DNA of 64,000 nucleotides from Dendrolimus kikuchii (GCA_019925095.2 CM034405.1:15587401-15651400); one strand, 5' to 3'. Positions 34,901-47,139 are shown, counted from the stretch's first letter. Program-made: numbers and translations. The notes: generated by a model not told the origin, from the sequence alone.

Positions 34901-37252
34901 TCTAGACTCGTGTCAATTTCACTAAACAATTCTCCAAAGGCGACCGCTTTAGGCCCTATGAGTTCAGTCTCCCCAATTTTAAAGCGGCACAGTATGACTG
35001 CCACGCTTGTCGCTTGTCCCCCTGGATAGCTCAACAGATTTGACACATTTGTTATCTTGATGTGTAGGTTTCATAGTGATGTTTTTCTTCACTGTTAGCA
35101 TGTTTAAATTTATTTAAAATTTAAATTCATTGAGGAATGCTTCATAAGTTTTAATTAAGTAATAGAAACACTTTTGGTGTTGTTTCCAGACGGGGTTGGA
35201 GAAGGGCCTGGAGTGCAACGTCCTCAGTCCCATCCAGACTATGGACCGCGCCTGGGACACCGTATTTGTTGGCACAAGAACTGGGTTTGTCCTACAGTTT
35301 GAATGCAAGGTAAACTAGTTTATTTTTATAAATAACTAGCATATGCCCGCGAGTTCGTCCACGCTTGACTTAAAATTCCCGGGACATAAATTACCGCAGC
35401 TATCGTTTTAGTGCAAACTGTGACGGAATAAGCTAATTTTTATGCATCTGAACAATTATAAACCGCTCCCGGATAAATTCCCGGGATAAAAAAATCACAC
35501 ATTCTATTACATCAAATTGCTATCGATTAGCGAAAAAATCACATTGGGATTCAATTTATTTGTAATCTGGCCATTTTAAATTATTCCCAGGATAAAAAGT
35601 GGCGCAGATTTTAAGTCTTAAGAATTTGCAGTCGATCAGTGAAAACAGCAATGTAATCGGCCCTAAAGAATTCCAAACAAACAGACAAGAAATCTAAAGA
35701 AAATTGCATTGTTTGTTTATATAGTCTATTCCAGTTGCTTTTTTTTTAAATAGCTTCAATGTACAGGCATGCCATTTTTAGAATTTTATAATATTATAGA
35801 TTTTGAATATACATTCAGTCTCTATTGATAGTTTTGCTTCGCACCTCGTTCGCGTGGTACTTGACTTCATATTTATATCTTTTAGACCCTACAGGACATC
35901 AGTATGTTTATAATAGTATAGATGTTATTCTGATTTATAACCTATGTTACCATAGTTTCATCAAAACCAGTTTAGTAGTTTCAGTTTGAATAAGTACCAA
36001 ATATCCTATTTTTAATATTAACTTACTATTTTTTGTGTTCTTCAGTCAACTGGTAAAAATGGGATACTTAGTTTTATAATTGTCTAACTTTGTATATTAC
36101 AGTCTTTTTGTAATAAAAATTATTTATTTATTTACAGACACATAATTTTATAAATTAAAATTATAAGTGCAATTTTAATTAAAGATTAATATATAGACAA
36201 AATGTGGAAAGAAGGTGACTTCTTTATACCTTTTATAATTATAATTTTCTAATGAAATTGTGGAAGTACAAACAAAGTATTAGGGGTGTTTAATGTACCT
36301 ATTAATATTATAAATGCGAAAGTAACTCTGTCTGTCTGTCCGTCTGTCTGTTCTGTTTCCACTGAAAAACTACTGGACTGATTTGGCTGAAACTCAGTAT
36401 ATATATATTTTTTTTTTTTTTTTTTTTTTGATGCCCTGTATGAACATATGATACTTTTTATCCCGAAAAATGGGGCAGTTTCCGGGATAAAAATATATTT
36501 GTCTGTCTGTTAGTTATCCTTTTATGGAAAGACTATTAGACCGATTTGGCTGAAACTCGGTACATATTTAATTTTAATACCGAGGGTTTCCAAGGGATAC
36601 TTTTTATCCCTGATAATGGGATAGATTTATGTAAAGGTTGTCCCGGAAACTAGAATAGGTTTTGTCTGTTTCGTCCACTTGGTCCACTTGGTCCACTGGG
36701 CTTGCTGGGTCAACTGGGTCCGCTGGCTCCACTAGGCACATGTTATCTATTTTGTCATTTTTGTCAAGTTTTGTCATTTATGTGGTTTACAGATAGACGG
36801 GGGATAGTATAGTTTGCGAATTGCTATATACAATGAAGTGAATCTTCCGGGGGCAAATACATAAAAATTTAATACAATGTAACCTGTACCGCTTAGTTGC
36901 AGCGAGATCGGAGAATGTGACAATAAAGGATGCACAGACTGGTCTCCTTCTTAGGACATTGACCGGACCAACAATGACAGTGTACACATTGCTGTTTGAG
37001 GATGGAAAAGTCTACTGCGGCACCAGTAGTCATCAAGTGCATGTTTTCGATTATTCAGTGAGTATATCATTTTTGGGTGTTTCATTAATTTTTATGAACC
37101 ACTGCAATGAGTATGGAATAAAATATAATGTGAAATAAAGTATTTTGAAATTCCCAAATTAATTAAGTACCTACAAATGGAAAAAACATTTCAATTATAT
37201 TAGTAGTAGTAGTATCTCATGCTAATACATTTATTATAATAACTTATGTATT

Positions 37253-37301
<49 letters not shown>

Positions 37302-39981
37302 GACTATGTATATATGTATGCATTTGTATATGTATTTCTTAAATTAGTTTGAGTATTTATGTATCTATTGCCTTTTTCCTGCACCACCTACATTGCCTGA
37401 TTCAAATTTCTTTCATTTAGGTTGCCTGGAAGAGAATGCTTTAAGCGATAAGGCCGCCTATTGTATTGCCTAGAAAATATTGTAAATATGGTTTGTGTTT
37501 ATAATTGGATATTTTGGTGTGCAATAAAGTTTTCTCTCTCTCTCTCATTATCGATATTAAAACATTTGGTTTTGGCAACTTTTCTCCTTTATATTTTCGT
37601 ATGCATGTTAATTATAAAATTCACTAGGTATTCACTGTTTCCTGGGGCAAAGTATAAAAAGAACAAAATAATACATTTTTTTTAAATATAATAAGGATTA
37701 TGTTTATAATGAAGTCGTGTTAGCGTAATGGCTAGCGCACACACCCTAAGCTCGGAAGGGCATGGGTTCAAAACCTGGCCAGGACCCATTCACAATTAAG
37801 GCAGTTTTCTGACTACTGTGCATATTGTTACAATTACGACATGCCAACAACGGTGAAGGAAAACATTACGATGAAACCTGGTCATCGAGATAACTGATGT
37901 GTCAAACCTGCCAAGACGCCTTAGACAAAGCGTGGTGGGTATATTGCCTGTTCCCCTATAGTGGAAGGCCCGAGGCCAGCAGTAGGTTTATGGGTTGTTG
38001 TTATTGTTATTTTATATGAAGTTTGAGTGAGTCCAACTTTGGTACTTTTTGCTAGGAACTCGAAGAGCCTTTATTTGTGTTTGCTTATAGGCAAGCAGGT
38101 CCATCTGATGGCAAGTGGTTACTGTCACCCATGGACATCTGCAGCACTAAGCACGCCAATGCATTGTCTACCTCGTTGAGACTTTAAATATATGTCTATG
38201 CCCTTTTTGAAGAGCTCCATGTTGTAGCGCTCTGGGAAAACCGCAGAAGGGAGTTCATATCATAGCTTGCTCACGTATGGTATGAAGGAGCATGCATCAC
38301 GCACTGTGGACGACTTCCAAGTGTCAAGGAAGTGTGGACGAACTCCCAATCGCAGGCGAGTGATACGATGGTAAAGTGGCAATATAGGCATCTAAATCAA
38401 ACAGCCCATAAATGCCTCTGTGTCCCAGTGAGCTTTCTTGAAAGTTGTTTCAAAGCGTAATCATAGATACAGTTATGTTACTGGCAAGATGCACGAATCA
38501 TACACAGCCATGTTTGAAAAGAGGAATCCAACTTTAATGATGAATTATAATTTTGTCGTAATTTTCAGAGTGGCAGCCACGTGGGTACACACGAGGGTGG
38601 TAAGGGTGCGGTCTGTTTGCGCGCGTGCGGCGGGCTGCTGTTCGCGGGATGCTACGACGGATGCGTGTACGTGTACAGGGAGGGCGAACCGCAGCCGCTG
38701 GCGCAACTGAGGGGGCCCAGTTTCATGCTGCTCTCACTCGCCATAGTCGGCACTAAGGTACAGTAGTACACAATTTTCGACATGTAAATAATATATATTG
38801 AACTTTATTCGCAAGCGCAAAAGACAGAGTGTTGCTTGCTATGCATTCTTAGCTCTGTCCCGCTTATACGGAGGAAATATTAATTGTGTAAACCTGTAAT
38901 GAATTATCTGTATATGACAACCATAGTATTTGTTACCTAGACTTGTTTTGTAATTAAATAAAACAAATACTTTCCTTGAGCATTCTGATTTAATACTAAA
39001 AATATAGTGAACTACCCGCATTGTATATTATTATCATTATTTCCTAAGTGGATAAGTGAAACTACATTTCTTATATTACATCCAATAAACTCTCTGGAAC
39101 AGTTCATATCTTTAAAATATCTATTCGTTTCTTAATCTGATGATCGCATTTGCTACAAAAAGGGGTCGCAGTCTCTTAAAAAAATAAGACCTATATACAA
39201 ATCAAACGTATAAATCAGCGGTCGGCAACCTTTCAGCAGGCAGGGGCCACAAGGTGAGAAAATTGAGTAAAGGGCCGCACTTGTCTATGTTAGCTTTCAT
39301 GTTAGTTGTTGCAATTCGTAAAATGGCTCTTAAATGCTTATCTGTGAGACGGGAAGCATATTTATTTTTTCGGTAATTAAGGAGTGATAAAGTTTGTTCT
39401 CATAAATAAGTACTATCACGAATTGTAATTCACTCCTGAGCAAACCTTTTCAATTCGTGTATTAGCGTGGTACACTGTAATGCACGCTTTCCCGCCTACT
39501 TAATAATTATGTTATATATAATAATTATTTATTTTGGTATGATCCCACAAAAGTTTTATTTATAAAATAGTCATGGGCTTTAAAACATTATTATAATTTA
39601 GCAGGGAAGGGGTCGCAAGACTGTACTAACAGTTGGAGTTTTTTTGTGGGTCGCAACGTAAGAATAGTTGAGAAACAATGCTCTATACAATAATATGATA
39701 AATGCGACAGTTTGTTACTCCATCACACCAGAACTGTTGAATGGATCTGGATGAAATTTGGCATAGAGATAGATTATAGTCTGGAATAGCAATAGGCTAC
39801 TTTTTATCCCAGAAAAATGTACCGATTCCCATGGAAAAATATTAACGCGAACGAAGCCAAGAGCACCGTTTCTCAATATTATAAGTATATATTTTTGTTG
39901 CAGATAATTGTTGGCTACAAGGACAGGAGTTTGCACATATGGAAGATACCTCTAAGCATATTGAAAGAAATGATTTTATGA
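28937..39981 (+). CDS. ZNF106: ZNF106-like WD40-repeat protein
   Basis: Exons: 28937-29061 (RG-rich MRRGRSGIGGWRN...), 29251-32971 (1,240 codons), 33717-33908, 35190-35309, 36897-37057, 38569-38757 and 39904-39981; about 1,525 residues. The giant exon is Ser/Asn/Lys/Glu-rich and probably disordered. It contains a Tyr-rich acidic stretch (DYTYCSETSNYEDQPYNYEN), a basic stretch (PVKKKSQKRPVSKKKSVKKP) and a predicted coiled coil near residue 920 (CLERMKEIDLEIQVLLQEKF). The small exons encode WD40 blades resembling the C-terminal propeller of human ZNF106: TVYTGSLDSRIRYYDLE, DAQTGLLLRTL, LLFAGCYDGCVYVY, and the end YKDRSLHIWKIP. No C2H2 finger was found. In vertebrates ZNF106 is a nuclear RNA-binding protein; that role here is inference. 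Exon 35190-35309 ends in phase 0 but 36897 begins with two leftover bases, so an exon is missing, lost or truncated. Confidence 0.83.
33225..33520 (+). repeat. SINE family B copy in ZNF106-like intron
   Basis: The tRNA-like head is GTAGCTCAATGACTAG, with B box GGTTCAAATCT. The body has AAGGAAAACATTATGATG, CACATCGAGATAACTGAGG, TGTGGCGGGTATATTGTCTG and CCCCTATAGTGGGAGGCCC. Confidence 0.85.
34020..34620 (-). mobile_element. LINE 3' end with protein remnant
   Basis: The minus-strand frame at 34331-34609 includes SFYDNSFTVQAVKLWNALPL and RLSTSHNLLTHTYRKLTTP, the C-terminal pattern of Jockey/CR1-type reverse transcriptases. It ends at a stop near 34331. The 3' UTR (34100-34190, TGGCGATGTAGGTGGTGCA on the plus strand) follows toward lower coordinates. 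Confidence 0.75.
35340..35780. repeat. degenerate repeat units (same type as 25620-27060)
   Basis: Contains AAATTCCCGGGACATAAATT, CTCCCGGATAAATTCCCGGG and AGTGGCGCAGATTTTAAGTC. Confidence 0.6.
36310..36892 (+). mobile_element. minisatellite-bearing dispersed element, copy 2, abutting a ZNF106-like exon
   Basis: It has the same order of blocks as 19690-20195, with a shorter and more varied 9-mer array (36675-36735). Similarity to copy 1 ends at GTAACCTGTACCGC (36892), four bases before the last possible splice acceptor AG (TTAG, 36893-36896). Confidence 0.8.
37200..37302. repeat. microsatellites (TAG)n, (TG)n, (TA)n
   Basis: Short TAG run at 37200-37213, TG run at about 37255-37276, then alternating TA to 37301. 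Confidence 0.9.
37375..37530 (+). repeat. LINE 3'-UTR fragment
   Basis: TGCACCACCTACATTGCCTG, GGTTGCCTGGAAGAGAATGC, TTAAGCGATAAGGCCGCC and GGTGTGCAATAAAG make the typical ending, followed by a CT repeat. Confidence 0.75.
37710..38015 (+). repeat. SINE family B copy, best preserved head
   Basis: TGTTAGCGTAATGGCTAGCG (A-box region) and GGGTTCAAAACCTGGCC (B box) mark the tRNA-derived head. The body is as in the other copies, and the tail is GTTGTTATTGTTATTTTAT. Confidence 0.9.
38060..38430 (-). mobile_element. LINE C-terminal/3'-UTR fragment
   Basis: On the minus strand it encodes pieces such as LGVRPHFLDTWKSSTV, ACSFIPYVSKL and LPSAVFPERYNMELFKKGI, then a UTR containing GATGGCAAGTGGTTACTGTC (plus strand), the tail block shared with the SINEs. 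Confidence 0.75.
39216..39585 (+). mobile_element. hAT-like element, one clear end
   Basis: It begins CAGCGGTCGGCAACCTTTCA, matching one terminus of the complete element at 44381-44905 in inverted orientation. The interior (GCACGCTTTCCCGCCTACTT, then TTATTTATTTTGGTATGATCC) is related too, but the far end is not recognisable. Confidence 0.6.
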
Positions 39982-40269
39982 ATTTCATTTTGAGAATGTT
40001 ATAGATTATGTTATGATGGTTATATTCACTAATTTAATCTAAGGTTGTACATAAAACACATTAAAAGGATTGTAACATTTAAGGTTTATTACATTACCTG
40101 CAGCATCCTTACCTTTATTATATTAGCTCATACATGTGTCACGCTTTCGCTTTTCAATAATCGGCTCGTATCCCTATATGCAGTATTTGTCAAAATGTTA
40201 AACAGTTGGAGTTTTTGGCAACTTGGAAAAGTTTGGTGCACAATTTTACTAATTTATTTTTTATTATGA

Positions 40270-40470
40270 AGTTGGCAGAGAGCCTAGCTGATGTAAAGTG
40301 TCGTCGCCTATAGACGTTTGCAACACCAGGAGATAGGGAGTGGCGTGAGTACAAATGTAAAGGTAGACTTAAAAAAGATGGATGGATTGTATGAAGGATG
40401 ACATGATGATTTGTGGTGTGACAGAGGATGTATGTCCGAATAGAGGAGTGTAGAAGGTAAAGACGGCTGT
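40270..40470 (+). pseudogene. degraded LINE C-terminal fragment
   Basis: CTTAAAAAAGATGGATGGAT and GTGGTGTGACAGAGGATGTA read approximately as KKDGWIV...GVTEDVCPN, which resembles the RPKKRWMDCVKDD end of many LINE proteins. It is heavily decayed. Confidence 0.45.
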
Positions 40471-40472
40471 TA

Positions 40473-40960
40473 CTCAGTTATCCGGTGCACGAATTTTAAG
40501 TAGTGGATGGACATAGTGGGTAGGGGGAAGGTATACTTACCCTTTCTGCAACTCCTAGGGTCCGGAGTTCTTGAAATATTTTTTTTTAGTAAACATAACC
40601 TCACTTATGAATGTCAAAGAAGCAAGTGAGGTGTGTAAGAATAAGCCTAAATGGCGCTCTGTCGTTCGTGCCTACCCCGTAAGGGAACTGGCGTGAAGTT
40701 ATGTATGTATGTATGTTAACCTCACTTATTTTTTCACTAACATTATTGTGATGGGTAGTAAAAGGTCGCTACCACTGACTAGAACAGTGATTTAAGTTCG
40801 GTTAGGTTAACTTCAGACCAAAGCGCACGAGCAAAGCGAGCTTACCGCGGCAGCGGTCGGCGAGAACCGACTGGTAACCATTTACTAATGTGTAATTGTG
40901 TGTGTAATTTGCTAACCATCTACTTGGTAACTATTTATTTTATACACACGATTTATAATT
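40473..40960. repeat. dispersed repeat G, interrupted by an RTE-like tail
   Basis: TACTCAGTTATCCGGTGCAC, TATACTTACCCTTTCTGCAA and CACTGACTAGAACAGTGATT recur inverted at 48940-49240 and partly at 41110-41225. Confidence 0.7.
40607..40716 (+). mobile_element. 5'-truncated RTE-like LINE tail with target duplication
   Basis: Only the last 110 bases of the LINE (ATGTCAAAGAAGCAAGTGAGG ... GGGAACTGGCGTGAAG) plus the (ATGT)n tail. It is flanked by TAACCTCACTT at 40596-40606 and 40717-40727. Confidence 0.88.
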
Positions 40961-41224
40961 TCGTCTTTATTGGCCGCTATTTTGAATAAGTATTTTCATG
41001 ATTACTCTTGTAGTGTATGTGAATGTGCTCTGTTCATTTTTTGACTGTATACACTGTTTTTTGGTTCTTTTTCTGTTGATTACTGGCTTTCTTTTTGACT
41101 TCAAAAGGATTATTCAAGGCTTCTACTCAGCTATTCGGTGTACGAATTTTAAGTAGTAAATAGGGAGGAAGGTATACTTACCCATTCTGCAACTTTTAGG
41201 CTTCGAAGTTCTTGAAATATTTAT

Positions 41225-41535
41225 TTTTTTATTGTAGGAGTTCAGCAAATAGGCAGACGGCCCACTTGATGGAAAGCGGTTACCATCGCCTATGAACGTT
41301 TGCAACACCAAAGATGTTACAAATGCGCTGCTGCTCTCTTAAGGGAGACTGGAACCTGGTCACTAATGCCGGAACACAACTCAAGGTTGTTATGGCGACA
41401 TACAACCAGGGGTGGTAGCCATCTAGTCGGTCAAATGCCCTACCTGGCTGTGGGTTCTTCTGTCGCCTCTTACGACAGGCCGCCCGGCCGCAGGAAATTG
41501 TATTCTTTCTCCGTTCCTGCACGATAGAATTCTTT
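41225..41535 (-). repeat. SINE family A copy
   Basis: All blocks are present, from the T-rich start to CTCCGTTCCTGCACG, with a short gap after GCGACATAC. Confidence 0.9.
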
Positions 41536-41764
41536 TTATATATATATATTTTTCCTTCTATTATTTTCACCATGACTATATTGTAATCGTGCATTTTTGT
41601 AATTATTTATTTGGTGAGCAATAAGGTGTTATCATCTACCTATCTAAAAGATTTTTCTTTTAAGAAAGACGTGCTCACAATTTGAAATGCTTAATGAAAT
41701 GTGACGTTTCGATCTGCCTCGTTTCTTAGCAGTCAAAAACATTATAATGCTCAACCTGTGGCCC

Positions 41765-42450
41765 GCCCAGCTTTTGTGAGCTGTCTTGTGAGGACAAAAA
41801 TAGATAACCTTTTGGTAGGCCTTTGGGTCAAAAGCACTAGTCTTAAAAGAACATACTTCTTACAACATCAATCTTTTTCTACTACCTTCAAAATTATCAA
41901 AAATGAAATTAAACTTAAAAACCTTAATAAACAAAAAATCCTTTAAAATTAATAAAACATTTACTTTATTATTATTTATTTAAAACATTAAAAACAATCA
42001 TGATAGTCCTTATTAACCCAAAGGTCTTAAATTTTGGATTAAGATAATTTTTACTATATCTCATATCCATAAGTTTTTATGTAAACAGCAAATATAGAAT
42101 ATAAGCACCTATTTTTGATAAGTAAATGAACACAAATCGTAAAGATTTCATGAATAAATTATGTTTAATTTTAACACTCGATGATCTTGTTGGTCTTAAG
42201 TCAAGAAAAATAAATTTCTTTTGTATTTGTTGGTACTATTGCTTGATCACACACAAACAAAAACCTCGAACATGTTTGGATACACTACTTTATAGAAAGG
42301 CAATAAATTGAAACTAGCAGCAATGCTTAAAGTTGGGGTACTTAAAACAATACCCTGGGCGTTTATTTGATAAAATTGGACTTGGTGCTGGGCTTTATTC
42401 ACTATTTCATTAAAGTACTTTTTGAAGGACCGTGGTCGCCAGGAGGCTAT
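41765..42450 (-). repeat. dispersed repeat F, copy 2 (inverted)
   Basis: Reverse complement of the 24225-24900 repeat across its whole length, with scattered differences. Confidence 0.8.
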
Positions 42451-42589
42451 TACTTGTGATTTATGTTTTGCTCTCAAGATATCGTCAGCGCGTTTAATTA
42501 TTCACTGTCATTATTCAAGGCACTAAATGAAAACTTCTTATAATTTTTGACGCAGGGCCGGCTCGATAGTTGTGATACCACGCAAACAA

Positions 42590-43130
42590 TACCTGCCGGA
42601 AACCATGTTAGCCTTAACTGATTGTGTTTCCTGTTTCGCGGTAAGTTCCAATAACCCATTTCTCGTTCTTTCTCCTTGTCCCATCCCTATATATACCATG
42701 TCCCCTTTCATTGTCTGATAACTTCTATCCCTTCCTAAAGGCTGGCAACACGTTAGCTTCGCACCTGATGTTGCAAATGTGTATAAGAGGCGTTAACTAC
42801 TTTCTAGTACTTGGGCCGTCTACCTGTTTGCCAACTTCGCAATGAAAAAATCAATTTGCGCACCCTGGTGAATTATAGGTGTGTAACGATTAGCCTTGAG
42901 CTAATTGTGTTTCGTCCAATGAATGAGAGTTCCTATGGCCAACTTCCTCGCCCTGCCTCTATCCAATCTTCCCTATCCCACCCCCCTATTCCAATCTCTT
43001 ATATCTCATACCTCTACCTCATCCTAAACGCTGGAATCGCGTTGGCTTTGCCATTGGTATTGCAAAGGTCTGTAGACGACGGTAATCACTTTCCATGAGC
43101 TAGCCGACTGCCTGTTTGTGAGCTTCAAAA
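42590..43130 (+). repeat. two adjacent SINE-like family C copies
   Basis: Two head-to-tail units (about 42590-42850 and 42880-43130), each with a TTAGCCTT...CTAATTGTGTTTC-like head, a C/T-rich tract with ATCCC motifs, a GGCAACACG/GGAATCGCG block and a CACTTTCCATGAG-like tail. Confidence 0.7.
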
Positions 43131-44160
43131 AAGGCGAAATAAGGGAAGATTTCCTGAACAACATATTATTACTCTGGGTGGGAATGGAGGCAGAGGAGGG
43201 GGGAGTCTATAAAGGTCCCTTTTATCAAATAACTCAGAAACTTGGTCCCAGCTAAAAAGTGTGTAGGACCTTTTATGTAGATTATTTTACTCATAGTACA
43301 AAGACATTTTTACTATAGCCTGTCATTTTTAAGTTATTCACGAAAACGTCCATAAAGGGACCTTTACCTTTATAGAGCTCACTTACTCTGGCTCCACTCC
43401 CACTTATCAGTACTTTCAGTATGCTGTTTGGAACATCTTTCCTTACAATAATGTAGAGGTGGCCAGAATTATTAAACAAGTATGGAACCTCTGATCACAT
43501 CCAACCCACACATAAGTCTGTCAGGATGATACATTTACCTTTATCACGGTTGTAACAAGCGTCTCATTTCTCAAAATTACCAGGTTCAATCATATACGTG
43601 GATTCATTCAATACAGTATTTATTACTGATATTTACAACACTTTGCTCGGTCACTGATTCTATCTTTATGCAAGGGATACAGTTTAAATAGAGAATGGCT
43701 TTGACTTTAAGAACCTCAATGGGCAGAGTGCCGCCGTTGGATAACGCGAATACTGAGTAGCGTGTGGTCTCGACGGTGATCATGCTGCGTCTCTTCCTGA
43801 ATACTGCTTCGCCTGGTTTGCGACACCGGTGGCCCGTGCCGGTGATTTATCGTTCAACAGGACCTACTCGCAGCAGGAGCCCGCCTTCAGTTTGTTGCTA
43901 TGGAGAATGATATGATATTGTTATAACCTAGGCGCCAACAAAGACAAATTCCACGTACATTTATTACCCGTTGGCATATCTCTCTTTCCAGTATGCTCTT
44001 CAGACTTATGCACGGTTGAGGTGCATAATCTTCCGAATGCGTGCTTGACTCAGCTTCAGCAATGTCTACATTTTCCTCCTGACATGAATCTGTACAATTT
44101 GAGAAAGTCTTTTATGTCAAATACGGTTTACTCTGTGGCTTCATTTTCATACACTAGTTT
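43131..44160. other. non-coding with probable LINE debris
   Basis: CTATAAAGGTCCCTTTTATC near 43208 is partly mirrored by AAAGGGACCTTTACCTTTAT near 43355. 43680-43960 is GC-richer and looks like degraded LINE sequence. No gene is supported. Confidence 0.4.
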
Positions 44161-44169
44161 CCGTGTATA

Positions 44170-44300
44170 AACTATTCAATCAATCAATAACTATTTATTG
44201 TGCACCAATAAAAAAAAAAGAACTTACATACTAAAACTATATCTCATTATGCTCAAACGGCGGTCTTATCGCTAAAAAGCGACCTCTTCCAGACAACCCC
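44170..44300 (-). repeat. LINE 3'-UTR fragment
   Basis: TATTTATTGTGCACC, GGCGGTCTTATCGCTAAAAA and GCGACCTCTTCCAGACAACC. Confidence 0.6.
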
Positions 44301-44380
44301 AACACTATTTACACTGATCCATCTACTATCTTCCAATTCGAAGGAAGCCGGTTCTGACTTCATACTGGTATAATGTCAAT

Positions 44381-44905
44381 CAGCGGTCGGCAGCACACGG
44401 AGCTACCTCCATACGGCCCGTGACTGTTTTATAAACAAAACTTTATACCTACCAAAATAAATAATCATTATAATTACAACGTAATTATTAAGTAGAGGGA
44501 AATTTAAGCAATCGTGCACTACAGTGAACACACTAGTGCGCAAATTGAAAAGGTTTGCACAGCAAGTAATTACAATTTTTAGTATTACTTATTTATGCGA
44601 TCAAACATTTTCAATCCTTAATTATCGAAAAAATAAATATGCTTTTAGTCTCACAGATGAACATTAAAGATACATTTTACGAATTGCAACTAATAACATG
44701 CTAACATACAACAAACAGCCGCTCAAATACAGCCTCAATCGTCACACTAAACTTTGTAGTTATATATGTATATTGTGGTATATGTTTAATTTTTGCTCAT
44801 TTCTTTAAATAACACGTTTTTCGTTTTTAATATCACAAGTGCGGCCCGCCTTTATTAGATTTTGCCACCTTGTGCCCCTGCCTGCTGAAAGGTTGCCGAC
44901 CGCTG
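44381..44905. mobile_element. non-autonomous hAT element, complete
   Basis: 525 bp with termini CAGCGGTCGGCA and TGCCGACCGCTG, flanked by the 8-base direct duplication ATGTCAAT (44373-44380 and 44906-44913). An 8-base duplication and CAG...CTG ends are diagnostic of hAT. No ORF. Confidence 0.93.
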
Positions 44906-45504
44906 ATGTCAATTGATTTGAAGTCAGGATAGCGCTACCATATCAGTGCTAACTTCAATATTCCCGACTGAATGTTTTGAATCTGCCCAGAACTGGATCA
45001 ATGTAAATCGAAGCTTATAGATGAAGCAACCAAAGTGATTCTTGTTCAGCTCAGAATTGAAAGTCCACGATGGAATTCAATGTCATTGATGGTTTCAAAT
45101 TTAAATTTATATGAGTCACTTTTGTAGATTTATGGGAGCTGCATACGTCTAGTCATCGCAACGAGCTACTGGCTAGCGCAACGCGGGAGCACACATTAAT
45201 AGTTGCTCTATCTCGCTCGCACATGATCCGTTCCGCTCACACATTGTGCTATATATTGTACTGGCTGTATGACTTGTTAGTATTTGTAATTAAGGTTACC
45301 GTTTCCAAAATAAATTAGTTCACATCAGCACTCGACAGTGCACACTACTATCTGCAATCTGAAGTATCATTTGTCATCTACTTCTCGCTGCTACAGATTC
45401 ATCCAAATTGAAATAAAGAAATGAATCTTCTAATATCAACATATTTTGGAATTAATTGACTGACAATTAAATATATATAATATTTTTTATACATGTAACA
45501 TTGT

Positions 45505-45815
45505 TTCTTTTTTACGGCGAAAGCAGACAGGCTGACGGCCCAACTGTGATGGAAAGTGGTTACAATCGCCTAAGAACATTATCAACACCGAAGATGCTGT
45601 CAATGTGTTGCCGGCCTTGAAGAGGAAACTGGAATCTGGCCACTGATGCCAGACCGCAACTCGTAAGTTGTTATGGGCCATACTCTAAACCAGGGGTGGT
45701 AGCCATCCACTCGGACAAAGGCCCTTAACACCAAGCTGTGGGTCGTTTTGTCACAATTATAACAGGCCGCGCGGCTGCAGGAATTAGTATTATTTTTCCG
45801 TTCCAGCATAGATAA
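45505..45815 (-). repeat. diverged SINE family A copy
   Basis: The order is GATGGAAAGTGGTTACAATC, CTGATGCCAGACCGCAACTC, ACCAGGGGTGGTAGCCATCC, CAGGCCGCGCGGCTGCAGGA. Confidence 0.8.
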
Positions 45816-45839
45816 TATGTTTATGCTTACATAATTATA

Positions 45840-46105
45840 TAATCTACACTAATATTATAAAGAGGAAAGATTTGTATGTTTGTAATGAATAAACTCAAAA
45901 AACAACTGGACCAATTTCAAAACTTCTTTCACCATTCGAACTCTACATTATCCCTGATTAATATAGACTATATAAAAATTAGGGATCCCTACTAAAACTT
46001 CAATAATGTAACCCGTCAATGTAAACAAAATACTTGGCGCTGGAATCGGGTTCTAGATTTTTATTTTTTCAGGGCAGGACAATGCCTGCGAGATCGATAG
46101 CTTTA
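45840..46105 (+). repeat. family E repeat copy
   Basis: Starts CACTAATATTATAAAGAGG, then GTAATGAATAAACTCAAAA, AACTTCAATAATGTAACCCG and TCAGGGCAGGACAATGCCTG. Confidence 0.7.
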
Positions 46106-47131
46106 CATAAATATAATTAAGTGATGTATTGACTAAGTAAAAATATACTGACATACACGATTTGTCTGTACTGTTCTTCCGTAAGGACAAACTGACCTTC
46201 CAACAAAGGACAAAACAACAAACAACCATTTCTGTAATTTATTTTTGTGAGAGTTTATAAATAAATGGTACTCTATTCTTGCAACTTGCCTTTTTCCTCT
46301 TCTTTGATATTAATGTTGTTCTCTTCAATTCCCTCTTCATTTTCGTGTTTTATTTTTTTCACATTGTTTGCTGTATATACTTGAATGTGTATACAGTAAA
46401 TTAGCACCATATACATAATGAAAGTCTTGTGTGAGACTGGCTATCAATGGTATTGTGTTCTGTGATTGCTAAAACATAAATGAATATTGTATATATGGAA
46501 TAGTTAAAATAGACATGACCTAGCTTACGTCCAAAGTACCTAAAAGATGTGGGCTTGAATGTGAGCTAGGAAGTTTCTCTAGTGTAATCTGCATATTGTT
46601 AGAAGTGGCATGGTTTGATGAAAAAAACCATTGTAAGAACACAATGTTTTTTTTCATCAATTAATCAACAAAGCATTTTGAACACCATGGTAAGAGAAAG
46701 TAAGAATTAAATGTTCAGGTTATGCTACACCCCATGATTTTATTTTTAAGTTTGATGATCAATTCCCTAGATTGCCGAGGAGAATGGTATGATGACTGAT
46801 ACCTAGGACCTAACTAATTATATTTTAGCTTTTACTATATAACTATTAAATACTTTTAAAAATGTACTTTGCACATCTCTATTATTTAGCCTATCTCAAA
46901 CTTGTTCATTTTATTATTTACTTTATGGGATCCTAATCTATTTTGTGGCAGAGAAGCGGCGCAAAAGAAAAAAACACTTCAACAACACACCTAGCTCTAA
47001 TATTTTATATAATATTGAAATGGGTAGGAGTTCAGTGACAAAAGGAAAATGTCAATACAGTTGGGTTGTGTTCCCATGCGTGCACATTTTAATTATGTAT
47101 ACTAGTCAGGAAAATTTAAGAAAATAACTTA
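46106..47131. other. non-coding; one hairpin
   Basis: No gene is supported. The only clear structure is TTGATGAAAAAAACCATTGT mirrored, with one mismatch, by ACAATGTTTTTTTTCATCAA at about 46616-46661 (6-base loop). Confidence 0.5.
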
Positions 47132-47139
47132 ATTTAGAT

